A stretch of 64,000 nucleotides of DNA from Burkholderia sp. HI2500. GTDB lineage: Bacteria; Pseudomonadota; Gammaproteobacteria; Burkholderiales; Burkholderiaceae. This document shows positions 55,568-64,000 of this stretch, piece by piece (positions within the stretch are counted from its first letter, which is position 1; each line of letters begins with the position of its first letter). The stretch spans positions 1,116,001 through 1,180,000 of the forward strand of contig NZ_NKFL01000004.1 of NCBI RefSeq assembly GCF_002223055.1. Direction: 5' to 3'. Both the position numbers and the translations under genes were made by a program. The notes under the pieces are model-generated. The model was given only the letters and a program-made list of their open reading frames with translations. It ran no database searches and was not told the DNA's origin.

Positions 55568-55858
55568 ATGGCGGAAATTGCAGTCGTGGCGCTGATCGTG
55601 GCGAAGCCGGGCGCCGAGGAGAAGTTGCGTGCCCAGCTCGAAGGGATCGTCGAGCCGACCCGCAACGAAGCAGGGGCGTTGCAGTACGACCTGCATCGGG
55701 ATCTGAAGGAGCCGGCGCGATTCGTATTCGTCGAGCGCTGGGAAAGCGAGGAGGCGCTGGCTGCACATGCGCGTTCCGCGCACATTCTCGCTTATCGGGA
55801 AGCGGCCGCGGACTGGATCGAGCGTTCCGAAATCCGCGTGCTGTCGAAGCTCGTATGA
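55568..55858 (+). CDS. putative quinol monooxygenase (ABM/YgiN-like)
   Basis: 96-residue antibiotic biosynthesis monooxygenase domain protein, a dimeric alpha+beta barrel. The pattern VVALIVAKPGAEEKLRAQLE, NEAGALQYDLHRDLKEPARF, VFVERWESEEALAAHARSAH is that of YgiN-type quinol monooxygenases. Cofactor-independent; the substrate is probably a quinol, by family. Preceded by GGGGGAACGGG. Confidence 0.88.
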   Translation: MAEIAVVALIVAKPGAEEKLRAQLEGIVEPTRNEAGALQYDLHRDLKEPARFVFVERWESEEALAAHARSAHILAYREAAADWIERSEIRVLSKLV

Positions 55859-55898
55859 GCCGGGCGGAGCGACCAGACGTGTCCGGCCGCGGGGTGCG

Positions 55899-56156
55899 TC
55901 AGTGCGACGTGTTGGGTACGTCGAGGATCAGGATGATCGTCCAGTCGGCGTCGCCGTCGTGATGGTATTGGCGCTCGGCGACGATGAACGGTTGCTGCTT
56001 GCCTTGCGGGCCGAGGAAAAGCACGTCGCCCTCCATCGGCAGGCACTCGATCGGCGGCAGCGCGAGGAACGCGTCAGCCGAGCCGCGGGGCATCAGTTGC
56101 TTGATCTGGCGAGTGGCGGCTTCGGTCCACTCGATGTCGAGTTGAATGTTGCTCAT
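55899..56156 (-). CDS. hypothetical protein, 85 residues
   Basis: ATG 56156 has GGAGG seven bases upstream, which supports it as a real gene. It has no signal peptide or membrane segment and contains the strands QPFIVAERQYHHDGDADWTI and ILILDVPNTSH. No family is recognised. It is convergent with the monooxygenase gene, 40 bases apart. Confidence 0.65.
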   Translation of the reverse strand: MSNIQLDIEWTEAATRQIKQLMPRGSADAFLALPPIECLPMEGDVLFLGPQGKQQPFIVAERQYHHDGDADWTIILILDVPNTSH

Positions 56157-56234
56157 GCTGTCCTCCGCACCGGGGTGCGCACGGGTGGAAAATTTCGGTG
56201 CGCGACTTTAGCACAGCGCACGGGCACCGCAACC

Positions 56235-56270
56235 AAAAAAGCCGAACCCGGTTGCCCGGATTCGGCTTTT
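56235..56270 (-). terminator. terminator of the Lys/Ala/His-rich protein gene
   Basis: On the minus strand GCCGAA-T-CCGG pairs around TTGC-type loop with its complement and is followed by six T. It lies just after the stop at 56293. Confidence 0.8.
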
Positions 56271-56292
56271 CGCTTGTGCGGTGCCGCCGAAC

Positions 56293-56571
56293 TTACTGGC
56301 TGGCGGCGTCTGCGGCCTTGGCAGCCTTCTTGCCGGCCTTCTTCGCAGCAGCCTTGTGGTGAGCAGCCTTCTTGCCGTGGTGATGCTCTTCCTGCACCGC
56401 CGGCTGTGCGGCTTCCGCCGCTTGCTGCTGCTGCAGCGCCTGTGCGCGCTGCTCGATCTCGGAGATCTTGGCCGGATCGGTAATCGTCTTGATTTCCGTG
56501 CTCTCTTGCGCATACGCTGCGCCAGTCAGCGCCGACATCGCTACCAGGATAGCCAGGGACGTCTTCTTCAT
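56293..56571 (-). CDS. exported Ala/Lys/His-rich small protein
   Basis: 92 residues with a classic signal peptide (MKKTSLAILVAMSALTGAAYA, cleaved after AYA). The mature part has a short helical segment (ISEIEQRAQALQQQQAAEAA), then EEHHHGKKAAHH and alternating KKA repeats. GGAGG precedes the ATG, and a terminator follows, so it is a well-delimited single gene. The His cluster could bind metal and the Lys-rich tail could bind polyanions such as LPS or DNA; neither is shown. Confidence 0.8.
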   Translation of the reverse strand: MKKTSLAILVAMSALTGAAYAQESTEIKTITDPAKISEIEQRAQALQQQQAAEAAQPAVQEEHHHGKKAAHHKAAAKKAGKKAAKAADAASQ

Positions 56572-56792
56572 TGCTTTACCTCCGCTAAGTGGTGATGAAC
56601 CCGAGTGTTGCCGTTTTGTCTGGCGACTGCAATCGAGTGCGTGTCGAGTGTAACAAAAGTGACGGATCAATGTGCACCGGATCGTGGCGCGACGCAACGC
56701 CCCGTTGAAGTCGCGCAACACTTCGCACGCTTCGTCACGCGGCTGCCATCGTCGTCGCCGCAGTCATTTTCGCTCCGGTTTCCCCGGGGTCG

Positions 56793-57509
56793 TCAGAACC
56801 ACCCGAGCCATCGATAGACATGGAACTGCGCGATGCCGACCAGTTCGTGCAGCGCCTGCTCGGCGTTGACTACATTGCGCCAGCGCGGCAGCCAGCCCGT
56901 TTGCGCAGGCCGGCGATTCGCATAAACGGGCTGCGGATCGATCCCGAAACGGTGGAAATCGAGCAACGCGCGGCGCATCTGGTATGAGGAAGTGACGAGA
57001 ATGCGTGCGTCGTCATACTGTGAGCGTAGTATAGACGCAGTGAATTTCGCGTTTTCGTAGGTTGTGCGGCTATCCGGTTCCAGAACGAGGTCCGCGGGCG
57101 CGACGCCTTCGGCGACGAGTTGGCGCCCGTATACGGCAGCCTCGGTTTCGCCGTGATGCTGCGGGTCGCCGCCCGACATCACCACGGTGCAGCGCTCGGC
57201 TTGCTGCCGGCAGGTGCGGTAGAGCGCTGCGACCTTGTGGATGCGGGCGGTTCCGTCCGGTGGCGGCCGCAGCCCGGAGTCGGTGTGCTTCGTCCCTGCG
57301 CCGATGAGAATCAGTGTGGTCCGTCCATGCATGTCCGGGTCCTCGACGGGTGCGACGCCCGCCTCGGTCCAGGCGATCAGCGGCGCGGCGAGCCAGCCTG
57401 TCGCGAGCAGCCAGAACAGCGCAACGGCGGCGATCGAGATGATTCGTCGCCGCTTGCGGCAGAGCATGAAACCGATGAAGAGAAGTACAAATGAATCGAA
57501 CAGAATCAA
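56793..57509 (-). CDS. YdcF/SanA-like DUF218 membrane protein
   Basis: About 238 residues if started at TTG 57509 (ILFDSFVLLFIGFML is the first membrane helix); ATG 57467 would cut that helix, and an ATG at 57638 would add an Arg-rich non-protein-like stretch. A second helix (IISIAAVALFWLLATGWLAA) is followed by the DUF218 domain: TTLILIGAGTKHTD, VVMSGGDPQHHGETEAAVYG, LVLEPDSRTTYENAKF and RILVTSSYQMRRAL. Members act in envelope (peptidoglycan or antigen carrier) metabolism. Function here unknown; start uncertain. Confidence 0.8.
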   Translation of the reverse strand: MILFDSFVLLFIGFMLCRKRRRIISIAAVALFWLLATGWLAAPLIAWTEAGVAPVEDPDMHGRTTLILIGAGTKHTDSGLRPPPDGTARIHKVAALYRTCRQQAERCTVVMSGGDPQHHGETEAAVYGRQLVAEGVAPADLVLEPDSRTTYENAKFTASILRSQYDDARILVTSSYQMRRALLDFHRFGIDPQPVYANRRPAQTGWLPRWRNVVNAEQALHELVGIAQFHVYRWLGWF

Positions 57510-57666
57510 TTTGATTGGGGTATGGTGTCTTTTTATGGACGGCTGACGATCCGGCCCTGACGCGACGCCGAACGTCGGCGTCCAGAATCGGTGGCGGTAT
57601 CGGCGGGCGGAGACACCGCCCGGCGCGCCGCTTCGCATTGTCGCTGCACTTTAAGAAAGAATCGAG

Positions 57667-57984
57667 ATGGCCACGTATTCCAACGAAGCGGTGCTCGACG
57701 CATTGAGACGAGTGCAGTACCGCCAGGTACCGTGGGCACGCCGCCCGGGCGTGTTCGAGTATCTCCGTTCGCTCGGGCTGATGGACACGGTCAGGCAGAA
57801 AACCGTTGCCCCCGCACCGGGCTTCCATGCACCGGTCGACATTGCCGTACTGACCGAAAGCGGTCGAGCCGAATTCTCGCGCCTCGAGCGCGACGAGAAA
57901 TTACTTTCCTGGACCGATCGCCGCATGGCCGACTACGCATTGAGCGAAGCGAGCGCCGTGGCGATTCTCGAAAGCCGCCTGTAG
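57667..57984 (+). CDS. hypothetical protein, 105 residues
   Basis: Soluble basic protein with a winged-helix-like appearance (NEAVLDALRRVQYRQVPW, PGVFEYLRSLGLMDTV, DIAVLTESGRAEFSRLE). No family is recognised. Divergent from the YdcF-like gene. Codon use resembles the neighbours, and the frame follows an AAGAAAGA stretch. Confidence 0.6.
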   Translation: MATYSNEAVLDALRRVQYRQVPWARRPGVFEYLRSLGLMDTVRQKTVAPAPGFHAPVDIAVLTESGRAEFSRLERDEKLLSWTDRRMADYALSEASAVAILESRL

Positions 57985-58002
57985 CGGTCGATCATCCCGC
58001 CG

Positions 58003-58032
58003 AAAAAAAGCCCGTATCGCGAGGATACGGGC
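58003..58032 (-). terminator. terminator of the secreted 83-residue protein gene
   Basis: GCCCGTATC and GATACGGGC stem with a five-base loop; on the minus strand it is followed by seven T. It may also serve the plus-strand gene ending at 57984. Confidence 0.8.
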
Positions 58033-58149
58033 GTACCGGATACTTTTGCTGTTGCCACGCTGTGCTCATGGCAAGGTTCTGACTCGTCGCATGCGGCGCA
58101 GTTCCCGATCGCGGGCGTTTTCTTTGGCGAAATTCCGAAATTGGCAGGA

Positions 58150-58401
58150 CTACGGATGACGCGGTACGTCGGTCGGCTGCGAGCCGATGCGCGCTCGCGC
58201 GTTGCTGGCGATGTCGCCACGCAGGTCGCCACGCGGCACGGTTTGCCGGCCGGGCGGATTGGCAGACGGCGGCTGGCGGAGGGTGTTCCGGTGATCCTGC
58301 TGGCGGTGGGGCGGCTTCACGCGATCGTCGGCGTGGGCTGGAGCCGACAACGCCACGGAAATGACAATGCCGCATGCAACGAGCAGTGACATTGGTTTCA
58401 T
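58150..58401 (-). CDS. small secreted protein, 83 residues
   Basis: Signal peptide MKPMSLLVACGIVISVALSA with cleavage after AHA. The mature part is Pro/Arg/Gln-rich, looks disordered and matches no family. GAAGGGAG precedes the ATG. An AT-richer stretch upstream (58440-58500) is the likely promoter. Confidence 0.6.
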   Translation of the reverse strand: MKPMSLLVACGIVISVALSAPAHADDRVKPPHRQQDHRNTLRQPPSANPPGRQTVPRGDLRGDIASNARARIGSQPTDVPRHP

Positions 58402-58559
58402 GGCGGGGCTCCCTTCAAGCCGTCGACGCGGCCTGTTGATATTTCGCTAAGGTAAGCGTGGGAGTGCAGGCTTGCTGTAAATATTGGTAAATAGATGTAT
58501 CGCGGCACGACAACGGTAATCGACGGCAATGCGGGCGTCGCGAACGGGTCGCGTCGCTG

Positions 58560-58590
58560 AAAGAAACCGGGCGGCCGAAGCCGCCCGATC
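58560..58590 (-). terminator. terminator of the orphan OrfA-like gene
   Basis: On the minus strand CGGGCGGC-TTCG-GCCGCCCG (a stable UUCG tetraloop) is followed by GTTTCTTTC, ten bases after the stop at 58600. Confidence 0.75.
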
Positions 58591-58599
58591 GAGCATTCG

Positions 58600-59001
58600 T
58601 TACGCCATCTTGACGGGCGCGCGCCAGGATTCCGGATTGGTCCAGAAGGCGCCGCGCAGCCGGTCGCGGCTCGGCGGTGCGGGCGGCTTCGCGGCGCTTG
58701 CGCCGATGCGCCCGCGCAGGGAGATCTGCCGGCCGCTCGTGCCGAGTCGCTTCACGATTTCGGCGAGCGTGCCGTCCGCCTGCCATTCGTCGAAGCGACG
58801 GCGGCAAGTCGGCGGCGACGGATAGCGGCCCGGCAGCTTCGACCAGCCTTCACCCGTCGACAGCACCCACAGCACGGCGTTCACCACCGAGCGGGCTTCC
58901 ACGCGGGGGCGGCCGCGCCGCTCACTCCGTGCGGGTTCAGAGCAAAACAGACCCTCGACCAGCGCCCACTCGTTATCTCTCAAATCGTCGAACAGCATCA
59001 T
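58600..59001 (-). CDS. orphan IS5-type OrfA-like (DUF4096) protein
   Basis: 133 residues. Residues 3-85 match the DUF4096 N-terminal domain of IS5/IS402-group transposases (LRDNEWALVEGLFCSEPA, RRGRPRVEARSVVNAVLWVL, CRRRFDEWQADGTLAEIV). The last 45 residues are unrelated and Pro/Arg-rich. No DDE-containing OrfB frame, no inverted repeats and no target duplication are seen. It has its own ribosome-binding site and a good terminator, so it may be a domesticated DNA-binding protein rather than a dead IS. Confidence 0.75.
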   Translation of the reverse strand: MMLFDDLRDNEWALVEGLFCSEPARSERRGRPRVEARSVVNAVLWVLSTGEGWSKLPGRYPSPPTCRRRFDEWQADGTLAEIVKRLGTSGRQISLRGRIGASAAKPPAPPSRDRLRGAFWTNPESWRAPVKMA

Positions 59002-59429
59002 GTCCTCACCTCAGCGAAGCTAACTCCGGTGCGCTGCCCTGCGCCGCGCACTCTTCAGGCACTCGATCGTCGAGTGCCGGGTGGGGGCGTCCGGTTGGCC
59101 GGCAGCGGCGTTTCTGCTCTTCCGTCCGATCAAACCTGTGCCCTGTGCGCCAGGTAATGCACGAAGCGTGCCATGTCGGAGGTAATTCCCTCGAGAGCCG
59201 CTTGGCAGCGAGCTAACGGCTAAGTCAGCTAGGGGCGTATAAGACGCCAAAATAACCCGCCAGCAAATCGGGACAATCACCAATCTTGTGCAGCTCGCCC
59301 GCACCACGTGCGTTCGCGGATGTATTGCACCGCAGCGAAACATGTGGGGCAGGTGCCTGATTCGCACCTCGAAGCCGGATTCGCGCATTAAAATCGCGCA
59401 TCGATATCGACGATTGATGAGGTCAGGAA
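59002..59429. other. divergent gap between OrfA-like and LysR genes
   Basis: 428 bases without a convincing gene. It contains a perfect 9-bp hairpin GGCACTCGA-TCG-TCGAGTGCC (59058-59078) and a less GC-rich stretch at 59215-59290, likely promoter sequence. No IS ends were found here. Confidence 0.5.
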
Positions 59430-60332
59430 ATGAACGTCACGCTGCGCCAGCTTCGCGTCTTCATCGAGGTCGCGCGGCTCAAGAGCTTCAGTCGCGCGGG
59501 TGACGAGATCGGGCTCACGCAGTCCGCGGTCAGTCGCTGCGTGCGCGAACTCGAGGCCGAGCTCGGGCTGAAGCTGATCGATCGTACGACGCGCGACGTG
59601 CAGCTGACCGATGTCGGTGCGAACCTGATCGCGAGCGTGTCCCGTCTGCTCGACGATCTCGACGACACGCTGCGCGAGATTCGCGAAATCGGCGAGCAGC
59701 GCCGCGGGCGCGTGATCGTCGCAGCCAGTCCGACGATCGCGTGCCGGCTGATGCCGCGCGTGGTTGCGTCGTGCGAGCGCCAGTTTCCGTTCGTGACGCT
59801 GGGTTTGCGCGACGACGTGCAGAGCGACGTGTTGCGCAAGGTGAAGTCGAGCGAGGTCGATTTCGGCGTCGTGATCGGTCCGCTCACGGTGGCCGATCTC
59901 GTCTGCGAATCGTTGATGACCGATTCGTTCTGCCTGGTCGCACGCGCTGACCATCCGCTCGCGGCGCGCGCCGAGGTGCCCTGGACGGCGCTGGATGGCG
60001 AGCGCCTCGTACTCCTCGATCACGCATCGGGAAGCCGGCCGCTGATCGACGCCGCGCTGGCCGCTCATCATGTCAACGCGACGGTCATGCAGGAACTCGG
60101 GCATTCGGCGACCGTGTTCGGACTCGTCGAGGCCGGCGTCGGCGTGAGCGTGCAGCCGTGGCTGTCGCTGCCGCTACCAGCCGGCTCGACGCTCGTCGCG
60201 CGGCCGCTCACGCCACGCACCGAGCGCACGGTCGAACTCGTGCGCCGCCGCGACCGGTCGTTGTCGCCCGCTGCGCAGGCGATCTGGGAACTCGTGCGGC
60301 AGATGCCGGCGAGGGCAGAGGACCTCGACTGA
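59430..60332 (+). CDS. LysR-family transcriptional regulator
   Basis: 300 residues. N-terminal helix-turn-helix is clear (QLRVFIEVARLKSFSRAGDE, IGLTQSAVSRCVRELEAELG). The effector domain spans about 90-295. It is transcribed toward an aminotransferase gene 75 bases downstream and may control it, although LysR targets are more often divergent. A CCGGCC/GGCCGG hairpin (about 60349-60369) sits between the two. Confidence 0.93.
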   Translation: MNVTLRQLRVFIEVARLKSFSRAGDEIGLTQSAVSRCVRELEAELGLKLIDRTTRDVQLTDVGANLIASVSRLLDDLDDTLREIREIGEQRRGRVIVAASPTIACRLMPRVVASCERQFPFVTLGLRDDVQSDVLRKVKSSEVDFGVVIGPLTVADLVCESLMTDSFCLVARADHPLAARAEVPWTALDGERLVLLDHASGSRPLIDAALAAHHVNATVMQELGHSATVFGLVEAGVGVSVQPWLSLPLPAGSTLVARPLTPRTERTVELVRRRDRSLSPAAQAIWELVRQMPARAEDLD

Positions 60333-60407
60333 CGCGGATCGGCGTGCGCCGGCCCTGCTTGCAGGCCGGTACACTACGCGGACCGTGTTCCTCGAAGGTG
60401 GTTCTCG

Positions 60408-61619
60408 ATGGTGCATTCCGCAGATTCTCTTCCGGTGGCCGGTTCGCCGGCGGCCCGCGACGCCGTGCACGCGTTGCGTCCGTCGCTGATCCGGGAAGTG
60501 GCAAACGCCGGCTTTGGCGTGCCGGACATGCTGCCGTTCTGGTTCGGCGAATCCGATCGCGTGACGCCGGACTTCATCCGGGACGCCGCCGCGGCGGCGC
60601 TGCGCGATGGCGCAACCTTCTACACGCACAACCTCGGCACTGCGCCGCTGCGCGATGCGATCGCCTCCTACGTCAGCGCCCGCCACGGTGCGACGGCGGC
60701 CGACACCGTCGCCGTGACGAGTTCGGGCGTGAGCGCGCTGATGCTGGCCGCGCAGATGCTGGTCGGTCCGGGCGAGCGTGTCGTCGCGGTCACGCCGCTG
60801 TGGCCGAATCTCGTCGAGATTCCGAAGATCCTTGGGGCGCAGGTCGAATGCGTACCGCTCCGCTATGGCGATGCGGGCTGGCAGCTCGATGTCGGGCGGC
60901 TGCTTGCGGCGCTGACGCCCGATACGCGGATGCTGCTGATCAACTCGCCGAACAATCCGACCGGCTGGACGATGTCGCGCGACGACCAGCAAGCGGTGCT
61001 CGCCCATTGCCGCCGCCACGGCATCTGGCTGGTCGCCGACGAGGTGTACGAGCGGCTCGCGTTCGACGCGGGCGGCGCGGACGGTGCGCCATCGTTCCTC
61101 GACATCGCGTCACGCGACGAGCGGGTCGTGGTCGTGAATTCGTTTTCGAAAGCGTGGGCGATGACGGGCTGGCGCCTGGGGTGGCTCATCGCGCCGGCAG
61201 CGGTGATGGCTGACCTGTCGAAGCTCGTCGAATACAACACGTCGTGTGCGCCGGGCTTCGTGCAGGCCGCGGGTGAGGTCGCGCTGCACGATGGCGAGCC
61301 GTTCGTGCGGTCGTTCGTCGCGGCGCTGCGCGATGCGCGCGATCACCTGGTCGCCGCGCTGCGCACCCTGCCGGGTGTCGAGGTGCCGCCTCCGCCGGGC
61401 GCGATGTACCTGTTCCTGCGCCTGCCGGGCGCGTCAGACAGCCTCGCGTTCTGCAAGACGCTGGTGCGCGAGGCGGGGCTCGGGCTCGCGCCCGGGCGTG
61501 CATTCGGCCCGGAGGGGGAAGGGTTCGTGCGCTGGTGCTACGCATGCGATCCGGCGCGGCTCGACGCGGGTGTCGAGCGGTTGCGGCGGTTCCTTGCACG
61601 GGGCGTGGCCGACCGCTGA
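60408..61619 (+). CDS. class I/II PLP-dependent aminotransferase
   Basis: 403 residues. PLP-binding features: Asn in NSPNNPTGWTMS, the Asp/Tyr stretch LVADEVYERLAFD and the Schiff-base Lys in VVVNSFSKAWAMTGWRLGWL, with the C-terminal Arg in GFVRWCYA. The layout is that of aspartate-type (fold I, subgroup I-gamma) aminotransferases that act on aspartate, aromatic or branched substrates. The partner LysR gene offers no clue to substrate. Confidence 0.92.
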   Translation: MVHSADSLPVAGSPAARDAVHALRPSLIREVANAGFGVPDMLPFWFGESDRVTPDFIRDAAAAALRDGATFYTHNLGTAPLRDAIASYVSARHGATAADTVAVTSSGVSALMLAAQMLVGPGERVVAVTPLWPNLVEIPKILGAQVECVPLRYGDAGWQLDVGRLLAALTPDTRMLLINSPNNPTGWTMSRDDQQAVLAHCRRHGIWLVADEVYERLAFDAGGADGAPSFLDIASRDERVVVVNSFSKAWAMTGWRLGWLIAPAAVMADLSKLVEYNTSCAPGFVQAAGEVALHDGEPFVRSFVAALRDARDHLVAALRTLPGVEVPPPPGAMYLFLRLPGASDSLAFCKTLVREAGLGLAPGRAFGPEGEGFVRWCYACDPARLDAGVERLRRFLARGVADR

Positions 61620-61891
61620 AGCGGGGCCGGAGCGGGCACGGCGTGCTGGCGGCACCCCGTTCGGCTCATCTTTACGCACCGGACAATTTTGCGTAATATG
61701 GCGCTCAGTCACGCGGTTCCGTCGTTGAACCGTGCTGTTCCGTCCGGTTTGGGCCTGGCCTGAAGTTGGTTCGCCGCCCCCGGTTCGTGCTCCCATCAAT
61801 ATGACCGATCAGAATCGGGCGAGCGCGTCTTCCGTTCCTTTCGTCTGTTTGTTGATCCGGTTCGTTTGACCACAGGGTCTGGCCTAGCTGC

Positions 61892-62923
61892 ATGAATACC
61901 CAAGAGGCGAAGATCGTCCTCGAGACTGCTTTGATCTGCGCGCAGGAACCGCTGAAACTCGGCGATTTGCGCAAGCTCTTTGCCGACGGCGTGTCGGCTG
62001 ACACGGTCCGCACGTTGCTCGAAGATCTGAAACAGGATTGGTCCGGCCGCGGCGTCGAACTGGTGGCGCTGGCAACCGGATGGCGCTTCCAGAGCAAGCC
62101 GGCGATGCGCCACTATCTGGATCGCCTGCATCCCGAGAAGCCGCCGAAATATTCGCGTGCGGTGCTCGAAACGCTCGCGATCATCGCGTATCGGCAACCT
62201 GTCACGCGCGGCGACATCGAAGAGATTCGCGGCGTGACGGTCAATACGCAGGTGGTCAAGCAACTCGAGGATCGCGGCTGGATCGAGGTGATCGGTCATC
62301 GCGACGTGCCGGGACGCCCGGCGCTGTATGCGACGACCAAGCAATTCCTCGACGACCTCGGCCTGAAGGCGCTCGATGATCTGCCTGCACTCGAAGAGCC
62401 GGCCGCGAACATCGAGGCCGCGCTGCTGGCGCAGCAGGCGATGGATTTCGACGAGGGCATGCCGGTTGCCGGTGACGCAACGGGCGACGCGCCGCAAACG
62501 GATGAGGCATCCAGCGATCAATCGGCAGGCTTGCCGGATGATCCTGCGGCGGACGTCGCGTCGACGCATGAAATCGCGAGCCGCGATACGCTCGATGCTG
62601 GTCGCGGGCAAGCTGAACGAATGGAACAGGCTGGCGCCGAAGCAGTGCCAGCCGGTGTGCAGCCCGAGCCGCTGCGCGCGGATTGGAGCGAGGAAGATCG
62701 CAAGCCGGCTGCCGAAGCGGTTGCCGGAGACGGAGCGGAAGCGGCCGGCGACATGCCCGGCGAGGCCGGCCAGGCCGACGCCCCCCGTTCCCGTCCTGCG
62801 GACGACGAGATGCTGGACGACACGTCCGACAGTCTCGCCGATGCCGTACGAAGCGCCAGTGCACCCATCGGTGCCGATGCGTTACCGGACGACGAAGCAG
62901 AACCTGAACAGCGTCGCGCCTGA
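61892..62923 (+). CDS. scpB: segregation and condensation protein ScpB
   Basis: Winged-helix subunit of the SMC-ScpAB condensin complex that compacts chromosomal DNA. 343 residues, much longer than the usual 170-200. The two winged helices are at residues 1-175 ([60 protein letters not shown]). The remaining half is an acidic Ala/Glu/Asp-rich tail of low complexity. scpA is not adjacent. rluB follows by 60 bases. Confidence 0.93.
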   Translation: MNTQEAKIVLETALICAQEPLKLGDLRKLFADGVSADTVRTLLEDLKQDWSGRGVELVALATGWRFQSKPAMRHYLDRLHPEKPPKYSRAVLETLAIIAYRQPVTRGDIEEIRGVTVNTQVVKQLEDRGWIEVIGHRDVPGRPALYATTKQFLDDLGLKALDDLPALEEPAANIEAALLAQQAMDFDEGMPVAGDATGDAPQTDEASSDQSAGLPDDPAADVASTHEIASRDTLDAGRGQAERMEQAGAEAVPAGVQPEPLRADWSEEDRKPAAEAVAGDGAEAAGDMPGEAGQADAPRSRPADDEMLDDTSDSLADAVRSASAPIGADALPDDEAEPEQRRA

Positions 62924-62983
62924 TCGCGGCCAACTTCTTGCCGCGCCCGCGCCGGGCGCGAGACCTGACATTTTGAGGTTGTT

Positions 62984-64000
62984 TTGACAGATATCCACGA
63001 TATTGAATCGTCCGCGCCTGCCGTACAGGCAGCGCGTGCCGACGATGCACCGGAGCAGGGCGCTTCGGCCGAGGGCGGCGACGAGCGTCCCCGCCGCGGT
63101 CTGCGGCGAGGCCCGCGCAGCCTGATCGCGCGGCGTCGCGCGGCGGCCAAGTCGAAGGGCGCCGAAGGCGAGCCGCAGGGCGGGGAAGGCGCTGACGCGC
63201 AGCCGGCCGAGGCCACCGAAGCGCAGCAGCCGACGCGTGCGCCGCGCAAGGAAGGTGCGGCCAAGGGTGCTCGCAAGCCGGCGGCCAAGCGCGAAGGCGC
63301 GGCCAAGGCTCAGGGCGGCCAAGGCGGCCAGGGTCGTCGCGGCAGCGCGCCGAAGGCTGAGGGCGGTGCGGCAAAGGTGGAGGGCGATGCGTCCCAGGAC
63401 GAACTGTTCGCCTACGTGACGTCGCCGGCATTCGACGCGGACAACTCCGCGGGCGGTAGCGGCGTGCGTGCACCGATGCTGCGTCGCGGCCGTAGCCAGC
63501 CGGCGAACAAGCGCGTGCTGTCGCCGGACGACGACGCGCCGAAGCTTCACAAGGTGCTGGCGGAAGCGGGCATGGGCTCGCGCCGCGAAATGGAAGAACT
63601 GATCGTCGCCGGCCGCGTGTCGGTGAACGGCGAGCCCGCGCACATCGGCCAGCGCATCATGCCGACCGACCAGGTGCGGATCAACGGCAAGCCGGTCAAG
63701 CGCAAGCTGCCGAACAAGCCGCCGCGCGTGCTGCTGTACCACAAGCCGACGGGCGAGATCGTCAGCCACGCGGATCCGGAAGGCCGGCCTTCGGTGTTCG
63801 ACCGCCTGCCGCCGATGAAGACGGCGAAATGGCTCGCGGTGGGCCGCCTCGACTTCAATACCGAAGGTCTGCTGATGCTGACGACTTCGGGTGACCTCGC
63901 AAACCGCTTCATGCATCCGCGCTACAGCGTCGAGCGCGAGTACGCGGTGCGCGTCGTCGGCGAGCTGGCCGAAGGCATGCGGCAGAAGCTGCTGCACGGT
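62984..64000 (+). CDS. rluB: 23S rRNA pseudouridine synthase RluB, 3' end outside window
   Basis: RsuA/RluB-family enzyme making a pseudouridine in 23S rRNA. The start is TTG at 62984 with GAGG five bases upstream; the previous in-frame stop is at 62966. The first 170 or so residues are a disordered, Lys/Arg/Ala/Gly-rich extension typical of Burkholderia. The S4 RNA-binding domain follows ([20 protein letters not shown]), then the catalytic domain with Asp in [20 protein letters not shown]. The frame is open at the window end. The family member (RluB rather than RsuA/RluE) is inferred from scpB linkage. Confidence 0.9.
   Translation, partial: MTDIHDIESSAPAVQAARADDAPEQGASAEGGDERPRRGLRRGPRSLIARRRAAAKSKGAEGEPQGGEGADAQPAEATEAQQPTRAPRKEGAAKGARKPAAKREGAAKAQGGQGGQGRRGSAPKAEGGAAKVEGDASQDELFAYVTSPAFDADNSAGGSGVRAPMLRRGRSQPANKRVLSPDDDAPKLHKVLAEAGMGSRREMEELIVAGRVSVNGEPAHIGQRIMPTDQVRINGKPVKRKLPNKPPRVLLYHKPTGEIVSHADPEGRPSVFDRLPPMKTAKWLAVGRLDFNTEGLLMLTTSGDLANRFMHPRYSVEREYAVRVVGELAEGMRQKLLHG

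Noticed and set aside
58402..59429. A complete IS5-family element around the OrfA-like gene.
   Set aside because: No inverted terminal repeats, target duplication or catalytic frame were found on either side.

Overview
The window is high-GC proteobacterial chromosome. Gene content and order point to Burkholderia, most likely the primary chromosome of a Burkholderia cepacia complex strain. The main signs are the intact thrS-infC-rpmI-rplT-pheS-pheT-ihfA-merR block, scpB next to an rluB-type gene with a long N-terminal tail, a solitary RelA, and many LysR regulators and Fusaric-acid/Aae-type efflux genes. The species assignment is inference, not a database result.

Layout. 1-9.6 kb: the end of a CHASE2 sensor kinase and a DUF4136 lipoprotein, then galU and valS on the minus strand, and a uvrD-type helicase overlapping a nucleosidase gene (mtnN). 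9.6-19 kb: a fosmidomycin-resistance type MFS pump, a chemotaxis receptor, and a four-gene minus-strand efflux operon (NodT outer-membrane factor, FUSC/AaeB, DUF1656/AaeX, HlyD/AaeA) divergent from its probable LysR regulator. 19-31.7 kb: mostly metabolic and membrane genes, including an FAD-linked 2-hydroxyacid dehydrogenase type enzyme, wrbA, a YihY/BrkB protein, a CBS protein, an MFS-PlsC fusion, aroC and ETF-ubiquinone oxidoreductase, with an SDR and a thioesterase. 31.8-37.8 kb: a PAS-LuxR regulator divergent from scoAB, then an alpha/beta hydrolase, a RidA protein and RelA. 37.85-46.1 kb: tRNA-Val(GAC) and the translation operon. 46.1-47.6 kb: an IS3-family (IS150-type) element. 47.6-55 kb: an internally duplicated lipoprotein, a Tat-type lipoprotein phosphatase, a methyltransferase, tRNA-Pro(GGG), bamC and an IS110-family element. 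55-64 kb: small proteins, a YdcF-like protein, an orphan IS5-like OrfA fragment, a LysR/aminotransferase pair, scpB and the start of rluB.

Points of most interest. (1) Upstream of thrS is a 14-codon frame with four threonine codons, followed by an intrinsic terminator with possible competing pairings; this looks like a threonine leader-peptide attenuator. (2) Both insertion sequences sit inside intrinsic terminators. The IS3 element is in the apical loop of the terminator between merR and the convergent lipoprotein gene. The IS110 element is at the junction of stem and U-tract of the bamC terminator. (3) Just beyond the IS110 element is a well-spaced sigma-54 type promoter, a strong ribosome-binding site, a 27-codon arginine-rich frame and a terminator, which together suggest an unannotated small transcript or peptide gene. 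(4) The SDR enzyme has Phe where the catalytic Tyr should be. (5) infC starts with the rare codon AUC, and RelA has a degenerate hydrolase domain.

Many long open frames opposite real genes (for example opposite valS, uvrD, thrS and pheT) are consequences of the high GC content and are left out.
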